Shown: in pieces, positions 45,921-55,143 of the stretch
How positions within the stretch are numbered: the first letter of the stretch is position 1
Layout: each line of letters starts with the position of its first letter
Assembly: GCA_024226535.1 (NCBI GenBank)
Contig: JAAELP010000245.1
Location: forward strand, 1-55,534
Length of the DNA: 55,534 nucleotides
Reading direction: 5' to 3'
Source of the DNA: Planctomycetota bacterium
GTDB taxonomy: Bacteria; Planctomycetota; Phycisphaerae; Phycisphaerales; SM1A02
The notes under the pieces: generated by a model
Database searches by the model: none
What the model saw: only the letters and a program-made list of their open reading frames with translations
Told to the model about the DNA's origin: nothing
Program-made: the position numbers and the translations under genes

Positions 45921-46606
45921 CCTAGCCCGCGCCGCCAGATCTCCTCGGCCTCGGCGAGGATGGACGGCGGCAGGGGAGTCTCCGCCTTGCGCGGCGCGTC
46001 CGCGTCCGCGTCCGTGTCCGTGCCCGCGTCCGTGTCCGTGCCCGCGTCCGTGTCCGTGCCCGCGTCCGCGTCCGTGCCCGCGTCCGTTTCCGTGTCCGCG
46101 ACCGCGAACGTGTCCGCATCAACCCCAAACACCCTCACCCACCGCATGACATCCTCATCGCTCAACCCACCGGGCGGTCGCCCGCCGGACTTCCCTCCAC
46201 CGCTTCCCCCCGACGGTCGCCCCTGATCGTCGGCGAGTTGGCGAAGGAACCGCGGCGACTCCAGGCAACGGCAGCGGCGGCGGCGAGCCGATCGGAGTAC
46301 GGCGTTGTCGGAGGAGACAACGGTAATCCGGCGCGGGTGGCTCGACGTTCGGATGAGGGCGGCGATGAGATCGTCGGCCGTCACGCCTCCACCGGCGTAG
46401 CGGACCGTGACCAGGCCCTGGTGGCCCTCGGCCCCGTGCCCGCGACCCGGCGGCGGTCGGCCGTCGCACACCAGCAGGGTCTGCTCCGTCCGGTAGCGGC
46501 TGGTGGCGATGAGGTCGATGAGACGCGGCAGGGTCGGCCCGGCGAGTTCAGGTGGCAGGACGCCAACGACGTGGAGGACGTTGTAGGTGTCTACGATCAG
46601 CGGCAT
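45917..46606 (-). CDS. YacP-like NYN-domain nuclease
   Basis: 229 residues, ATG 46606. Contains the NYN/PIN-like fold: LIVDTYNVLH with the first acidic ligand, LLVCDGRPPP, GGGVTADDLIAALI, and ITVVSSDNAVLRSARRRRCRC. YacP (Rae1) proteins cleave mRNA on ribosomes. After residue 160 the protein has an extension of Asp/Thr/Ala dipeptides from an 18-base repeat, then a short C-terminal helix (PPSILAEAEEIWRRGLG). The extension is not part of the family. Overlaps the DUF2314 gene and is probably co-transcribed with it. Confidence 0.85.
   Translation of the reverse strand: MPLIVDTYNVLHVVGVLPPELAGPTLPRLIDLIATSRYRTEQTLLVCDGRPPPGRGHGAEGHQGLVTVRYAGGGVTADDLIAALIRTSSHPRRITVVSSDNAVLRSARRRRCRCLESPRFLRQLADDQGRPSGGSGGGKSGGRPPGGLSDEDVMRWVRVFGVDADTFAVADTETDAGTDADAGTDTDAGTDTDAGTDTDADADAPRKAETPLPPSILAEAEEIWRRGLG
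46004..46105 (-). repeat. Imperfect GAC-type hexamer/18-mer repeat
   Basis: On the minus strand the repeat is built of GACGCG, GACACG and GGCACG units, with three near-perfect 18-base copies (plus-strand GTGTCCGTGCCCGCGTCC). It codes a low-complexity tract of Asp, Thr, Ala and Gly in the NYN nuclease. It resembles the repeats in gspH and the metalloprotease. Confidence 0.85.
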
Positions 46607-46806
46607 CCGCGGTGGGCCCCTCCGTGAGCGTGGGGTCGGGCGTGCCCGACCCGGGTTTGCCAAAGGGGATCCTATCCGCTCTAATGCCCGGCTCGATCCA
46701 GCGGGAGGGCCCCTTCGGGGAGCCCGGTTACCCCTCTGGTCGGCCTCTGGCCTCACAGGCCGTTGGGCTCAATTGTTTGATAGTGCAGGAATAAGGCCCC
46801 AAGCTC

Positions 46807-47115
46807 ATGGCGATTCGGATCAAGGCCCGGCACGGCGAGAACATCGGCCAGATGCTGCGCCGCTTCAAGAAGCTCTGCGAGAAGGAAGGTCTCACGCGCG
46901 ACATCAAGCGCAAGCAGTACTTCGAGAAGCCGTCGGAGCGCCGGCGCCGCGCGGCCCGCAAGGCTGTCTCGCGTCTCGCCCGGGTGCAGATCATGAAGGC
47001 CAGCGGTGGACGCGGTGGCGGCAAGCCGACCGGCGGTCCCGCGAGCGGCCCGAATCGTGGTGGTGGTCGCAGTGGTGGTGGTGGTGGCGGTGGTGGTGGC
47101 GGCCGCGGCCGCTGA
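46807..47115 (+). CDS. rpsU: 30S ribosomal protein S21 with Gly-rich tail
   Basis: 102 residues. The first 70 follow the S21 pattern: IRIKARHGENIGQMLRRFKKLCEKEGLTRDIKRKQYFEKPSERRRRAARKA, which matches bS21 in small-subunit ribosomes. The last 30 residues are an added tail of glycine and arginine (GGG repeats) coded by GGT-rich DNA. The AAGG before the ATG is a weak ribosome-binding site. The 200-base leader 46607-46806 includes a small hairpin CGGCCT...AGGCCG (46741-46762) but no gene; it may hold the promoter. Confidence 0.93.
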   Translation: MAIRIKARHGENIGQMLRRFKKLCEKEGLTRDIKRKQYFEKPSERRRRAARKAVSRLARVQIMKASGGRGGGKPTGGPASGPNRGGGRSGGGGGGGGGGRGR

Positions 47116-47392
47116 TGAACACCGTGAACGTACTGCCTGAACGTCGTTGGTGGAACGCCTGACCAAGCTGCGTCGGATCCTCGATCCGGCGCCGGTCCGC
47201 CCATGATCCCGATGCTGAACCCGTTCCGGCTCGCGGTGCTCGACGAAACGCGTCGTGGTCCGGTTCGTCTTCCAAGATACGTCTTCCTCCTCGCGGTCGC
47301 GGTGGCGACCGCAGAGTCCGTCAACACCGTCCCCGAGCACGCGACCTGAAGCCGGATTTCGAAGCCGGCTCGCGCCACCGGAGAAGCACGCC

Positions 47393-49969
47393 GTGAACCC
47401 GCTCACCCTCGCGAACATGTCCGACGTCATGAGCAACGCCTGGCCCTACGTCTTCGGGCCGGTTGGTGCGATCTCCGCGCTCGTCGCGGCATTCCTCTTC
47501 AGTCGATCGGTGATGTCGAAGTCCGAAGGCGACGACGACATGGTCGAGATCGCCCAGGCGGTCCGCGACGGCGCGATGGCGTACCTGACACGCCAGTACA
47601 AGGTCGTCGCGGGCGTGTTCGTGGTGCTCGTCATCGTGCTTGCGCTGCTCGGCGTCGTCGGGATCCAGGAGACGTGGACGGCGCTCGGCGTTCCGATCGC
47701 GGGCCTGTTCTCCGGCCTCTGCGGCTGGTTCGGCATGAAGATGGCGACGAATGCCTCGGCGCGAACGACCTTCGCGGCGAAGCATTCGCTGAACGACGGC
47801 CTCCGCGTGGCGTTCCGCGCCGGCGCGGTGATGGGCCTCGTCGTCGTGGGCTTCGCCCTGCTCGACGTGTCCGCCTGGTTCTTCCTGTGGAACTCGGTCC
47901 TCCCGGGTGAAGACCTGGTCCAGATCACGACGATCATGCTCAGCTACGGCATGGGCGCGTCGACCCAGGCTCTGTTCGCCCGTGTCGGTGGCGGCATCTA
48001 CACGAAGGCCGCCGACGTCGGGGCTGACCTCGTGGGCAAGGTGGAGGCGGGGATCCCCGAAGATGACGCCCGCAACCCGGCCACGATCGCTGACAACGTC
48101 GGCGACAACGTCGGTGACGTCGCGGGCATGGGCGCCGACCTCTACGAGTCCTACTACGGCTCGATCCTCGCGACGATGGCCCTCGGGGCCGCGGCGGCGC
48201 TGAGCCTCGGCAGCCAGTCCGCGGAGGCGGCGATCAAGCTCGCGGTCGCGCCGATCGCCCTCGCGGGTCTCGGCATCTTCGCGTCGCTGATCGGCGTGTT
48301 CGTCGTGCGGGCCAAGGAGAACGCGAGCTTCAGCCAGCTTCTCAAGAGCCTGCACATGGGCGTCTGGGCGGCGTCGGCGATCATCGTCGTCGCGGCGTTC
48401 GTGCTTCTCCGCGTGCTGTTCGGCGGAATCGTCGAGGTCAGCAGCCTCGGCGTCTGGGGGGCGATCGCCACCGGCCTCGTGTCCGGACTGATCATCGCGT
48501 TCGCGACCGAGTACTACACGAGCTACGAGCATAAGCCGACGCAGGGAATCGCCGAGCAGGCGGAGACCGGGGCGGCGACGGTCATCATCGCCGGCATCTC
48601 CGTGGGCATGATCTCCACGTGGGTCCCGATCGGCGTCATCGTGGCCGCCATCGTGCTCGCCTTCAACTTCGCCGGCGGAGGCGACAACTTCCTGCTCGGT
48701 CTCTACGGCGTGGGCATCGCCGCCGTCGGCATGCTCTCGACGCTGGGCATCACGCTCGCGACCGACGCGTACGGCCCGATCGCCGACAACGCCGGCGGCA
48801 ACGCGGAGATGACCGGCCAGCCGCCGATCGTCCGCGAGCGCACCGACATGCTCGACTCGCTCGGCAACACCACCGCCGCGACCGGCAAGGGCTTCGCGAT
48901 CGGCTCGGCGGCGCTCACCGCGCTGGCCCTGCTCGCCGCGTACGTCTCCGTCGTGCAGACGAGCCTGAACAAGCAGTTGACCGACGGCGTGGTCGCCGCC
49001 GAGATCCTCGCCAACGCGAACAGCCCGCACATGGCGGAGTACCGCGGGCATGGTCAGTTCTCGATCGCGTCGCTGGTTCCCGGGGGCGAGCCGGTGGTCA
49101 CCGGCGGCCTCACGCTCGCCGGCACCGCCACGATGAAGCGGGTGGAGCGGGCGCTCTCGGTCGGAGACAGCGTGGCGATCCACGGCGACATGGACGGCGA
49201 AGGCGTCTACCACACCTTCGCGGAGATCGCCGGCGACCAGCCGGAGCAGGTTCCGTTCGGGATCGTTCCCACCAACACGGCCACCATCAAGCAGATCCTC
49301 TCCTTCTACGACGTCTCGCTCATGAACCCGCGTGTGCTTGGCGGCGTGTTCCTGGGCGTGCTGCTCGCGTTCGTGTTCTGCGCCATGACGATGAACGCCG
49401 TCGGCCGCGCCGCCTACCGGATGATGGGCGAGTGCCGCCGCCAGTTCGGCATCATGAAGGGGGCGTTCAAGAAGGACGGGATGAGCGATGAGGACGTCGC
49501 CGACCCCATGAAGTGGCCGAAGAAGGTCATGGTGGATGGGAAGCAGTTCCCCGACTACGCGGAGTGCGTGGCGATCTCGACCGCCGGCGCGCAGAAGGAG
49601 ATGGTCGTTCCGTCGCTGATGGCCATCATCGTGCCGATCGCGGTGGGGCTCGTCCTCGGCGTGAGCGGCGTGATGGGCCTGCTCGTGGGCGGACTCACCA
49701 GCGGCTTCGCGGTGGCGATCTACATGGCCAACGCCGGCGGCGCGTGGGACAACGCGAAGAAGTACATCGAGAAGGGCCACCACGGCGGGAAGGGCTCCGA
49801 CGCACACAAGGCGGGCGTCACCGGTGACACCGTGGGCGATCCGTTCAAGGACACCTCGGGCCCGTCGCTGAACATCCTGATCAAGCTGATCGCAATCGTC
49901 TCCGTCGTGTTCGCCGGGCTCATCGTGAAGTTCTCGCCGGCGATCTCGGCTGCGATCGGGCTGGGTTGA
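47393..49969 (+). CDS. hppA: Membrane-bound K(+)-dependent type pyrophosphatase (ion pump)
   Basis: About 858 residues; GTG 47393 has GGAGA about nine bases upstream (ATG 47417 is an alternative). It pumps H+ or Na+ using pyrophosphate. Signatures: KAADVGADLVGKVEAGIPEDD and DNVGDNVGDVAGMGADLYESYYG, then DAYGPIADNAGGNAEM. The sequence GNTTAATGKGFAIGSAA has Ala and Gly where K(+)-independent forms have Lys and Thr, so K(+) dependence is predicted. Many transmembrane segments (about 16) are visible. An insertion of about 126 residues (48953-49330) between two helices, rich in beta strands, makes it longer than usual. The 277-base gap after rpsU holds no clear gene. Confidence 0.93.
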   Translation: MNPLTLANMSDVMSNAWPYVFGPVGAISALVAAFLFSRSVMSKSEGDDDMVEIAQAVRDGAMAYLTRQYKVVAGVFVVLVIVLALLGVVGIQETWTALGVPIAGLFSGLCGWFGMKMATNASARTTFAAKHSLNDGLRVAFRAGAVMGLVVVGFALLDVSAWFFLWNSVLPGEDLVQITTIMLSYGMGASTQALFARVGGGIYTKAADVGADLVGKVEAGIPEDDARNPATIADNVGDNVGDVAGMGADLYESYYGSILATMALGAAAALSLGSQSAEAAIKLAVAPIALAGLGIFASLIGVFVVRAKENASFSQLLKSLHMGVWAASAIIVVAAFVLLRVLFGGIVEVSSLGVWGAIATGLVSGLIIAFATEYYTSYEHKPTQGIAEQAETGAATVIIAGISVGMISTWVPIGVIVAAIVLAFNFAGGGDNFLLGLYGVGIAAVGMLSTLGITLATDAYGPIADNAGGNAEMTGQPPIVRERTDMLDSLGNTTAATGKGFAIGSAALTALALLAAYVSVVQTSLNKQLTDGVVAAEILANANSPHMAEYRGHGQFSIASLVPGGEPVVTGGLTLAGTATMKRVERALSVGDSVAIHGDMDGEGVYHTFAEIAGDQPEQVPFGIVPTNTATIKQILSFYDVSLMNPRVLGGVFLGVLLAFVFCAMTMNAVGRAAYRMMGECRRQFGIMKGAFKKDGMSDEDVADPMKWPKKVMVDGKQFPDYAECVAISTAGAQKEMVVPSLMAIIVPIAVGLVLGVSGVMGLLVGGLTSGFAVAIYMANAGGAWDNAKKYIEKGHHGGKGSDAHKAGVTGDTVGDPFKDTSGPSLNILIKLIAIVSVVFAGLIVKFSPAISAAIGLG

Positions 49970-49983
49970 CCGGAGCTGATCGG

Positions 49984-50382
49984 ATGACCGAGACCCCGAC
50001 CCAACGCGACGGTGCCGCGAGCCTGCGCGATTTCGCCATCGAGTCCGCGCGCCTGCTGCACGACCGCAACTGCGAGGACATCATCCTTCTCGACGTTCGG
50101 GACCTGAGCCAGGTCTGCGACTATGTCCTGCTCGGATCGGGGACGAGCGACCGCCAGATGAAGTCGGTCGCCGACGAGCTGGAGGACATCGGCAGCGAGC
50201 GCGGCCACGCCTGCTTCCGCAAGAGCCGCGACGTCGCCTCGACGTGGATCGTCAACGATTTCGTCGATCTCGTCACCCACATCTTCGAGCCGGGCCAGCG
50301 CGCGTACTACGACCTCGAGGGGTTGTGGTCTGACGCGGCCACGGTCGAGTGGCGCCGGGAGGCCGAGCCCGCCGGGTCGTAG
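49984..50382 (+). CDS. rsfS: Ribosomal silencing factor RsfS
   Basis: 132 residues; ATG 49984 with GGAG eight bases upstream. It binds L14 and blocks subunit joining in starved cells. The Iojap/RsfS core is recognisable: DIILLDVRDLSQVCDYVLLGSGTSDRQMKSVADELEDI...STWIVNDFVDLVTHIFEPGQRAYYDLEGLWSDA. Fourteen bases after hppA, probably in the same transcript. The C-terminus is of usual length. Confidence 0.95.
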   Translation: MTETPTQRDGAASLRDFAIESARLLHDRNCEDIILLDVRDLSQVCDYVLLGSGTSDRQMKSVADELEDIGSERGHACFRKSRDVASTWIVNDFVDLVTHIFEPGQRAYYDLEGLWSDAATVEWRREAEPAGS

Positions 50383-50591
50383 GGGCGGGCCCCCGACATC
50401 TCAGAACAGCGATCGGACTCCTCACCGCGAACGCGGGGGGTGGCCGTCTACCCTTTTGAGGTGTCGGGGGAGTTTCTCTCGAGGACCTCGGGCCGATCCA
50501 GCCCGGGGGGAACTCCCGGGGCGAGTCGATCAACAACCACGGTGACGCCGCCGGCAACTCGGCGAGCGCCGGCGGAGACGGCAAGGGGACG

Positions 50592-52616
50592 TTGTGGGTC
50601 ACGGAGCCGACCCACGGGATCCCCACGGGCCCCTACGAGGTCGGCGGTGCCGTTGCCTACGGCATCAGCGACGCCCGCCACGTCACCGGATTTGTCGATA
50701 CCGGCATCGGCGGCCCCGGATGGGCGCAGCCGTTCGTCTGGGACCCGATCGGAGGGATGACCATGATCCCCACGCTCGGGGGCACCCACGGCATCGGCCG
50801 CGCCGTGAACAAGCGCGGATGGGTCGTGGGCGAGTCCGACGGGAGCGACGACACCTTCCGCCGCGCGTTCCTCTGGAACGGCACCGAGACCATCGACCTC
50901 GGCGCGTTCGAGGAAGGGGCCTTCTCGTCCCGGGCCAAGGACATCAACGAGGCCGGACACGTCGTCGGGTTCTCCCAGTACGTCGGCCCCCCGGAGAACC
51001 CGGACAACGGCCTGCTCCACTCGGCGCTCTGGCTGCACGAGCCGGCGTACGGGCTGCCCGCGGGTCTCCACGACCTCGATGACATCAGCGTCGAGACGTG
51101 GCAGATCAGCTCCGCCCACGGGATCAACGACCGCGGCCAGATCGTGAGCTGGGGCTCGAACATCATCAACCACCACCAGTACTACACCGCGTTCTGGCTG
51201 TGGCTGCCCGAGCCGACGTACGGGCTGCCGGCGGGGATGAACGACCTCGGAGGAGCGTGGGGCATCGAAGCCACCGCGTTCAGTCAGGACATCAACAATC
51301 GCGGCGAGGCGGTGTTCCGCGCGAACATCGACCCGGAGTCGCTGCTCGGCGACTGGCGCGCGATGGTCTGGCGCCAGGGCGAGTGGTTCGACCTCATCGA
51401 GGCGATCCCCGCCGAGGACCAGCTTCACTGGTGGTTCGGCAGCGCGACCGACATCAACGACGACGGCCAGATCGTCGGCTGGGGCTGGAAGGACGGCGAG
51501 GCCCGCGGCTTCCGGCTCACGCCGGTGACCGCCGGCTCGTGCAGCGGGGACGTCGACGCCTCCGGCGACATCGGTTTCAGCGACATCCTCGAGATCATCT
51601 CGGCGTGGGGGTGCACGGCGTGCCCCTCGCGTGACGTCGACGGCAACGGCGTTATCGACGCGGCGGACCTGTTCCAGGCTTTCGACGCGTGGGGACCCTG
51701 CGTGTCGAACCAGACCGGCGCCTGCTGCTTCGCGTTCACCGGCGACTGCCAGGAGCTGACCCAGTCCGAGTGCACGTTCATGGGCGGCACGTTCACGGCC
51801 GGCGTCTCGTGCGGCACGATCTCCTGCCCGCAGCCCCCGTCCGGCGCCTGCTGCTTCTACCCGTCCGCCTCGTGCACGGAGGTCAACGAGTTCCACTGCG
51901 GGATCGCCGGCGGCACCTGGGCCGGCTCGTTCACGGATTGCACCGAGATCGACTGCCCGCCAGCCCCCGAAGGCGACACGATCGAGCGCGCGTTCGTCAT
52001 CGACGCGTTGCCGTACAGCACGATCGGCGTCACCACCGGCTACGGCGACTGGTACGACGAGGTCTGCGACTTCTCCGCGGCGTCGCCGGAGGTGGTCTTC
52101 GCGTACACGCCGGTCACCGACCTCGTCGTGAACATCTCGCTCTGCGAGGGCTCCGATTACGACACGAAGCTCTACGTCTACGAGGGTGACGAGACCGACG
52201 TCGCCGCGTGCAACGACGACGCGTGTTCGACGCCGGCCTTCCCCGACCCGTTCGTCTCGCGGATCGACGCGCTCCAGCTCTTCGCCGGCGAGACGTACTA
52301 CATCGTCGTCGACGGCTGGCACGGCTGGAGCGGCTTCTTCACGCTCGACATCGACGTCGTCAGCGCCGGCGCCTGCTGCCTGCCCAGCGGCGACTGTCTC
52401 GACCAGTCCGAGGACATCTGCCTGTCGCAGGCGGACGCCGTCTGGTTCGCCGGCGAATCGTGCAACACCATCACCTGCCCCGACCTTCCCACCGGCGCGT
52501 GCTGCCTCCCCGGCGGCTCGTGCGCGAGCGGCCAGACGGAGTGGGACTGCGAGCAGTTCTTCGGCGGCACCTGGCAGGGCGCCGGCACGAGCTGCTTCAG
52601 CGTGAACTGTCCCTGA
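50592..52616 (+). CDS. HAF-repeat, dockerin-like, Cys-rich surface protein; 5' end apparently damaged
   Basis: 674 residues from TTG 50592, with no signal peptide. The frame is open from 50460 after a TGA (50457-50459), and the stretch EDLGPIQPGGNSRGESINNHGD before 50592 is a good HAF repeat, so the real protein began upstream. Residues 1-310 are HAF-type repeats (INxxGxVVG...AFLW). Next comes a dockerin-like double EF-hand motif (GDVDASGDIGFSDILEIIS...), then four Cys repeats TGACC, SGACC, AGACC and TGACC of the GGTW...C form, and a PPC-like domain (YDTKLYVYEGDE). A frame nearby encodes VYPFE just before, as if a small insertion broke the gene. Only 60 bases separate the region from rsfS. 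Probably a decayed or misassembled secreted protein. Confidence 0.7.
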   Translation: MWVTEPTHGIPTGPYEVGGAVAYGISDARHVTGFVDTGIGGPGWAQPFVWDPIGGMTMIPTLGGTHGIGRAVNKRGWVVGESDGSDDTFRRAFLWNGTETIDLGAFEEGAFSSRAKDINEAGHVVGFSQYVGPPENPDNGLLHSALWLHEPAYGLPAGLHDLDDISVETWQISSAHGINDRGQIVSWGSNIINHHQYYTAFWLWLPEPTYGLPAGMNDLGGAWGIEATAFSQDINNRGEAVFRANIDPESLLGDWRAMVWRQGEWFDLIEAIPAEDQLHWWFGSATDINDDGQIVGWGWKDGEARGFRLTPVTAGSCSGDVDASGDIGFSDILEIISAWGCTACPSRDVDGNGVIDAADLFQAFDAWGPCVSNQTGACCFAFTGDCQELTQSECTFMGGTFTAGVSCGTISCPQPPSGACCFYPSASCTEVNEFHCGIAGGTWAGSFTDCTEIDCPPAPEGDTIERAFVIDALPYSTIGVTTGYGDWYDEVCDFSAASPEVVFAYTPVTDLVVNISLCEGSDYDTKLYVYEGDETDVAACNDDACSTPAFPDPFVSRIDALQLFAGETYYIVVDGWHGWSGFFTLDIDVVSAGACCLPSGDCLDQSEDICLSQADAVWFAGESCNTITCPDLPTGACCLPGGSCASGQTEWDCEQFFGGTWQGAGTSCFSVNCP

Positions 52617-52627
52617 CCACACTTCCC

Positions 52628-52655
52628 GGCAGGGCGGCGTTCGCCCTGCCTTTCC
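52628..52655 (+). terminator. Intrinsic terminator after the Cys-rich protein gene
   Basis: GGCAGGGCG (52628-52636) and CGCCCTGCC (52642-52650) form a perfect 9-bp stem with a 5-base loop, followed by TTTCC. It begins 12 bases after the stop codon. Typical short intrinsic terminator in a GC-rich genome. Confidence 0.8.
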
Positions 52656-52719
52656 TCCTCATCCGGCGTCGGGCGGGTTGCCCGGGCCACCCCGCAAGAC
52701 TTTGTTTGGAGATACGACC

Positions 52720-53538
52720 ATGTCCGTCCAGTCTCGCAGCCTCGTTCGTTCGGCGCTTCTCGCGTCGGTAGCCAGTGCGGCGCTCCCCGGCATCGCCAGC
52801 GGTGCCGTGGTTCTGTACACCAACGATGCCGACTTCACGACCGACGCCTCCGGCCTCGGCTACACCCAGACCTACGTCGAGACGTTCGAAGAGAACGACA
52901 TGACCGGCTACGGCGGGTTCGTCTCGAACCCGCTCGAGTCCGGCGTTCCCGGCCCCGGCTTCCCCTCGGGCCTCGACGCGCCCGACCTGGCGATCGTCGG
53001 CACCGGCTCGAACCTGTTCGGCATTCTGCCCTACGGCGGCTGGCCGGGCATCCCCTCGGCGGGCGTCGGCACCAACAGCGAGTTCGGCACCGTCATCATC
53101 GAGTTCGGTGGTGGTGGCGTGGACGCCGTCGCCTTCGAGGTTCTCGGCATCTCCACGTTCACGACGAACATTCCCGAACAGGTCGAGTACACGATCCTCA
53201 GCCCGACCGACGAGGTGATGAGCACCGGCGTGTTCCCGACTCCCGACGCGGAGACCGGCAGCTTCATGGGCGTCGTGTCCGACGCGCCGATGGGCTCGAT
53301 CGAGATCCGCGGCTCGCGCTTCGGTCTCGACACGCAGGAGTACGTCGACAACGTGCAGGGCTGGCACGCCGGCGGTGCCGCTCCCGGCGACGCGAACGGT
53401 GACGGCCTGGCCAACTTCGCCGACATCCTCGCGATCATCGGGGCCTGGGGCTCGTGCCCGGGTTGCCCCGAGGACCTCAACGGGAACGGCAACGCTGACT
53501 TCGCCGACATCCTCGAGGTGATCGCCAACTGGTCCTGA
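52720..53538 (+). CDS. Exported protein with C-terminal dockerin-like double repeat
   Basis: 272 residues; ATG 52720 with GGAGAT upstream. A signal peptide ends near residue 28 (GIASGA). The middle is a beta-rich domain (FTTDASGLGYTQTYVETFEEN...DNVQGWHAGG) of unknown function, similar in style to PEP-CTERM-type exported proteins. The C-terminus GDANGDGLANFADILAIIGAW and LNGNGNADFADILEVIANWS is the double calcium-binding repeat typical of Phycisphaerae secreted proteins. The same type of repeat ends the HAF region of the preceding gene. Bracketed by two terminators, so transcribed alone. Confidence 0.85.
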   Translation: MSVQSRSLVRSALLASVASAALPGIASGAVVLYTNDADFTTDASGLGYTQTYVETFEENDMTGYGGFVSNPLESGVPGPGFPSGLDAPDLAIVGTGSNLFGILPYGGWPGIPSAGVGTNSEFGTVIIEFGGGGVDAVAFEVLGISTFTTNIPEQVEYTILSPTDEVMSTGVFPTPDAETGSFMGVVSDAPMGSIEIRGSRFGLDTQEYVDNVQGWHAGGAAPGDANGDGLANFADILAIIGAWGSCPGCPEDLNGNGNADFADILEVIANWS

Positions 53539-53560
53539 CCCTCGTTTCGGATTCGCTCCA

Positions 53561-53607
53561 GGTCGCCCGGCCCCAACTGCGTTGCGGGGTCGGGCGACCG
53601 TTTCTCC
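53561..53607 (+). terminator. Intrinsic terminator after the dockerin-like protein gene
   Basis: GGTCGCCCGGCCCC (53561-53574) pairs with GGGGTCGGGCGACC (53586-53599), 14 bp with one G-T wobble, followed by GTTTCTCC. Starts 22 bases after the stop. It also lies directly before the next start at 53624. Confidence 0.85.
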
Positions 53608-53623
53608 TTCGGGGACTCGTATC

Positions 53624-55126
53624 ATGAACACGCTCATGGCATCGGCCCCCCGTCAAACCACCGACGCGTTCAACCTGCGCGTGCAACGCACGCAGGCGAT
53701 CGAGGCGTTCCAGCGCGGTGACGTTCGCCGCGCGTTCCGGCTCGGCTCCGACGTCCTCCGCAAGACTCCGCGCGATCACGGCGTCGCCGAGATGGTCGGG
53801 CTCGCCGCGGTGCAGCTCGGTCTCGGCGAGCCCGCCGAGAAGCTGCTGCGCAAGGTCGTCAAGGCCGAGCCCGCCCGCGCGACCGCGCGTCTCGGCCTCG
53901 CCGACGCGTCGGCGTTGCTCGGCAAGCTCGACGCGGCCCTCGAAGGTTACGAGCGAGTGCTGCGCGACGACCCCGGTTCGCGGCCGGCCGCCGTCGGCAA
54001 GGCGATGGTGCTCGATCGCCGCGGCGAGCACGACGACGCGCGACGGATCCTGCGGCCGTTCGTAGAGTCCGGCGCCGAAGACGCGACGATGGCCGCGATC
54101 TGGGCCACGATCGAGCAGTCCGCGGGACGGTACGACGGGACCGTCGACCTGCTGCTGAAGCACCTGCGTTCACCCCGCACGCCGCTGACGCCGCGCCGCA
54201 CGCTCTGCCAGCTCGCCGCCAAGGCCTTTGCGAAGTCCGGCGAGCACGACCGGGCATTCGCGGCCTTCGAGGCGAGCAACCGCGTGATCGAGCGCCCGTT
54301 CGACCCCGACGAATACGTCGCGCACATCGACGACCTCATGTCCACGTTCTCCGCGGCGAACCTCGCCCAGCTCCCGCGGGCGCAGACGCGCTCCGACCGG
54401 CCGGTGTTCGTCGCCTGCATGCCGCGCTCGGGCAGCACGCTCTGCGAGCAGATCGTCCACGCTCATCCCGCCGCGTTCGGGGCGGGGGAGATCACCGAGA
54501 TCGAGGAGCTGGTGCTCGGGCTGCCGAACCGTCTGGAGTCGTTGAACGCGTACCCCGCCTGTCTCGGCGACTGGACGCAGGAGCAGGCCGACGCGTGCGG
54601 CGGGTGGTACCTTCGCGAGCTGGATCGGTACGACCGGCGCGCGAAGCGCGTCGTCAACAAGCACCTCGACAACGACCTGCACCTCGGCATGATCGCGCTC
54701 ACCTGCCCCGGCGCGCGGATCATCCACTGCCATCGCCATCCGATGGACAACGGGCTCTCGATCTTCATGGCGGCCATGAACCCGGAAAAGTACCCGTGGG
54801 CGGGGAACCTCGAGCACATCGGTCTCGCCTACCGGCAGCACCAGCGTCTCATGGACCACTGGCGCGACGTGCTCGACCTTCCCATCCTCGACGTGCCGTA
54901 CGAGGAGGTCGTCGCCGACCCGGAGACGTGGATCCGGCGCATCATCGACTTCTGCGGCCTGCCCTGGGACGACCGGTGTCTCCGCTCCCACGAAGCCTCG
55001 CGCGACGTGGCGACGCTCAGCTACGACCAGGTGCGCCGCCCGATCTACAAGACCGCCGTGCAACGGTGGAAGAAGTACGAGTCCCACCTCGCCCCGCTCG
55101 CCGCGGCGCTTGCGGCGAACGCTTGA
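53624..55126 (+). CDS. TPR-domain sulfotransferase
   Basis: 500 residues from ATG 53624 (the frame is open further upstream). The N-terminal half (about 20-210) consists of TPR repeats (AFQRGDVRRAFRLGSDVLRKTP, ARLGLADASALLGKLDAALEGYERVL). The C-terminal half is a sulfotransferase fold: 5'-phosphosulfate loop CMPRSGSTLCEQIV (PRSGST at 267-272) and 3'-phosphate-binding HRHPMDNGLSIF. Uses PAPS to sulfate an unknown acceptor, by family. TPR-sulfotransferases are common in marine planctomycetes. No glycosyltransferase is near. Confidence 0.92.
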   Translation: MNTLMASAPRQTTDAFNLRVQRTQAIEAFQRGDVRRAFRLGSDVLRKTPRDHGVAEMVGLAAVQLGLGEPAEKLLRKVVKAEPARATARLGLADASALLGKLDAALEGYERVLRDDPGSRPAAVGKAMVLDRRGEHDDARRILRPFVESGAEDATMAAIWATIEQSAGRYDGTVDLLLKHLRSPRTPLTPRRTLCQLAAKAFAKSGEHDRAFAAFEASNRVIERPFDPDEYVAHIDDLMSTFSAANLAQLPRAQTRSDRPVFVACMPRSGSTLCEQIVHAHPAAFGAGEITEIEELVLGLPNRLESLNAYPACLGDWTQEQADACGGWYLRELDRYDRRAKRVVNKHLDNDLHLGMIALTCPGARIIHCHRHPMDNGLSIFMAAMNPEKYPWAGNLEHIGLAYRQHQRLMDHWRDVLDLPILDVPYEEVVADPETWIRRIIDFCGLPWDDRCLRSHEASRDVATLSYDQVRRPIYKTAVQRWKKYESHLAPLAAALAANA

Positions 55127-55143
55127 CGCCGCGGGGGCTAGAA

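Noticed and set aside
47116..47392. Small coding frame between rpsU and hppA
   Set aside because: Checking the reading frame showed that the plausible ATG near 47204 gives a frame that merges with the upstream extension of hppA; no ribosome-binding site or domain supports it.
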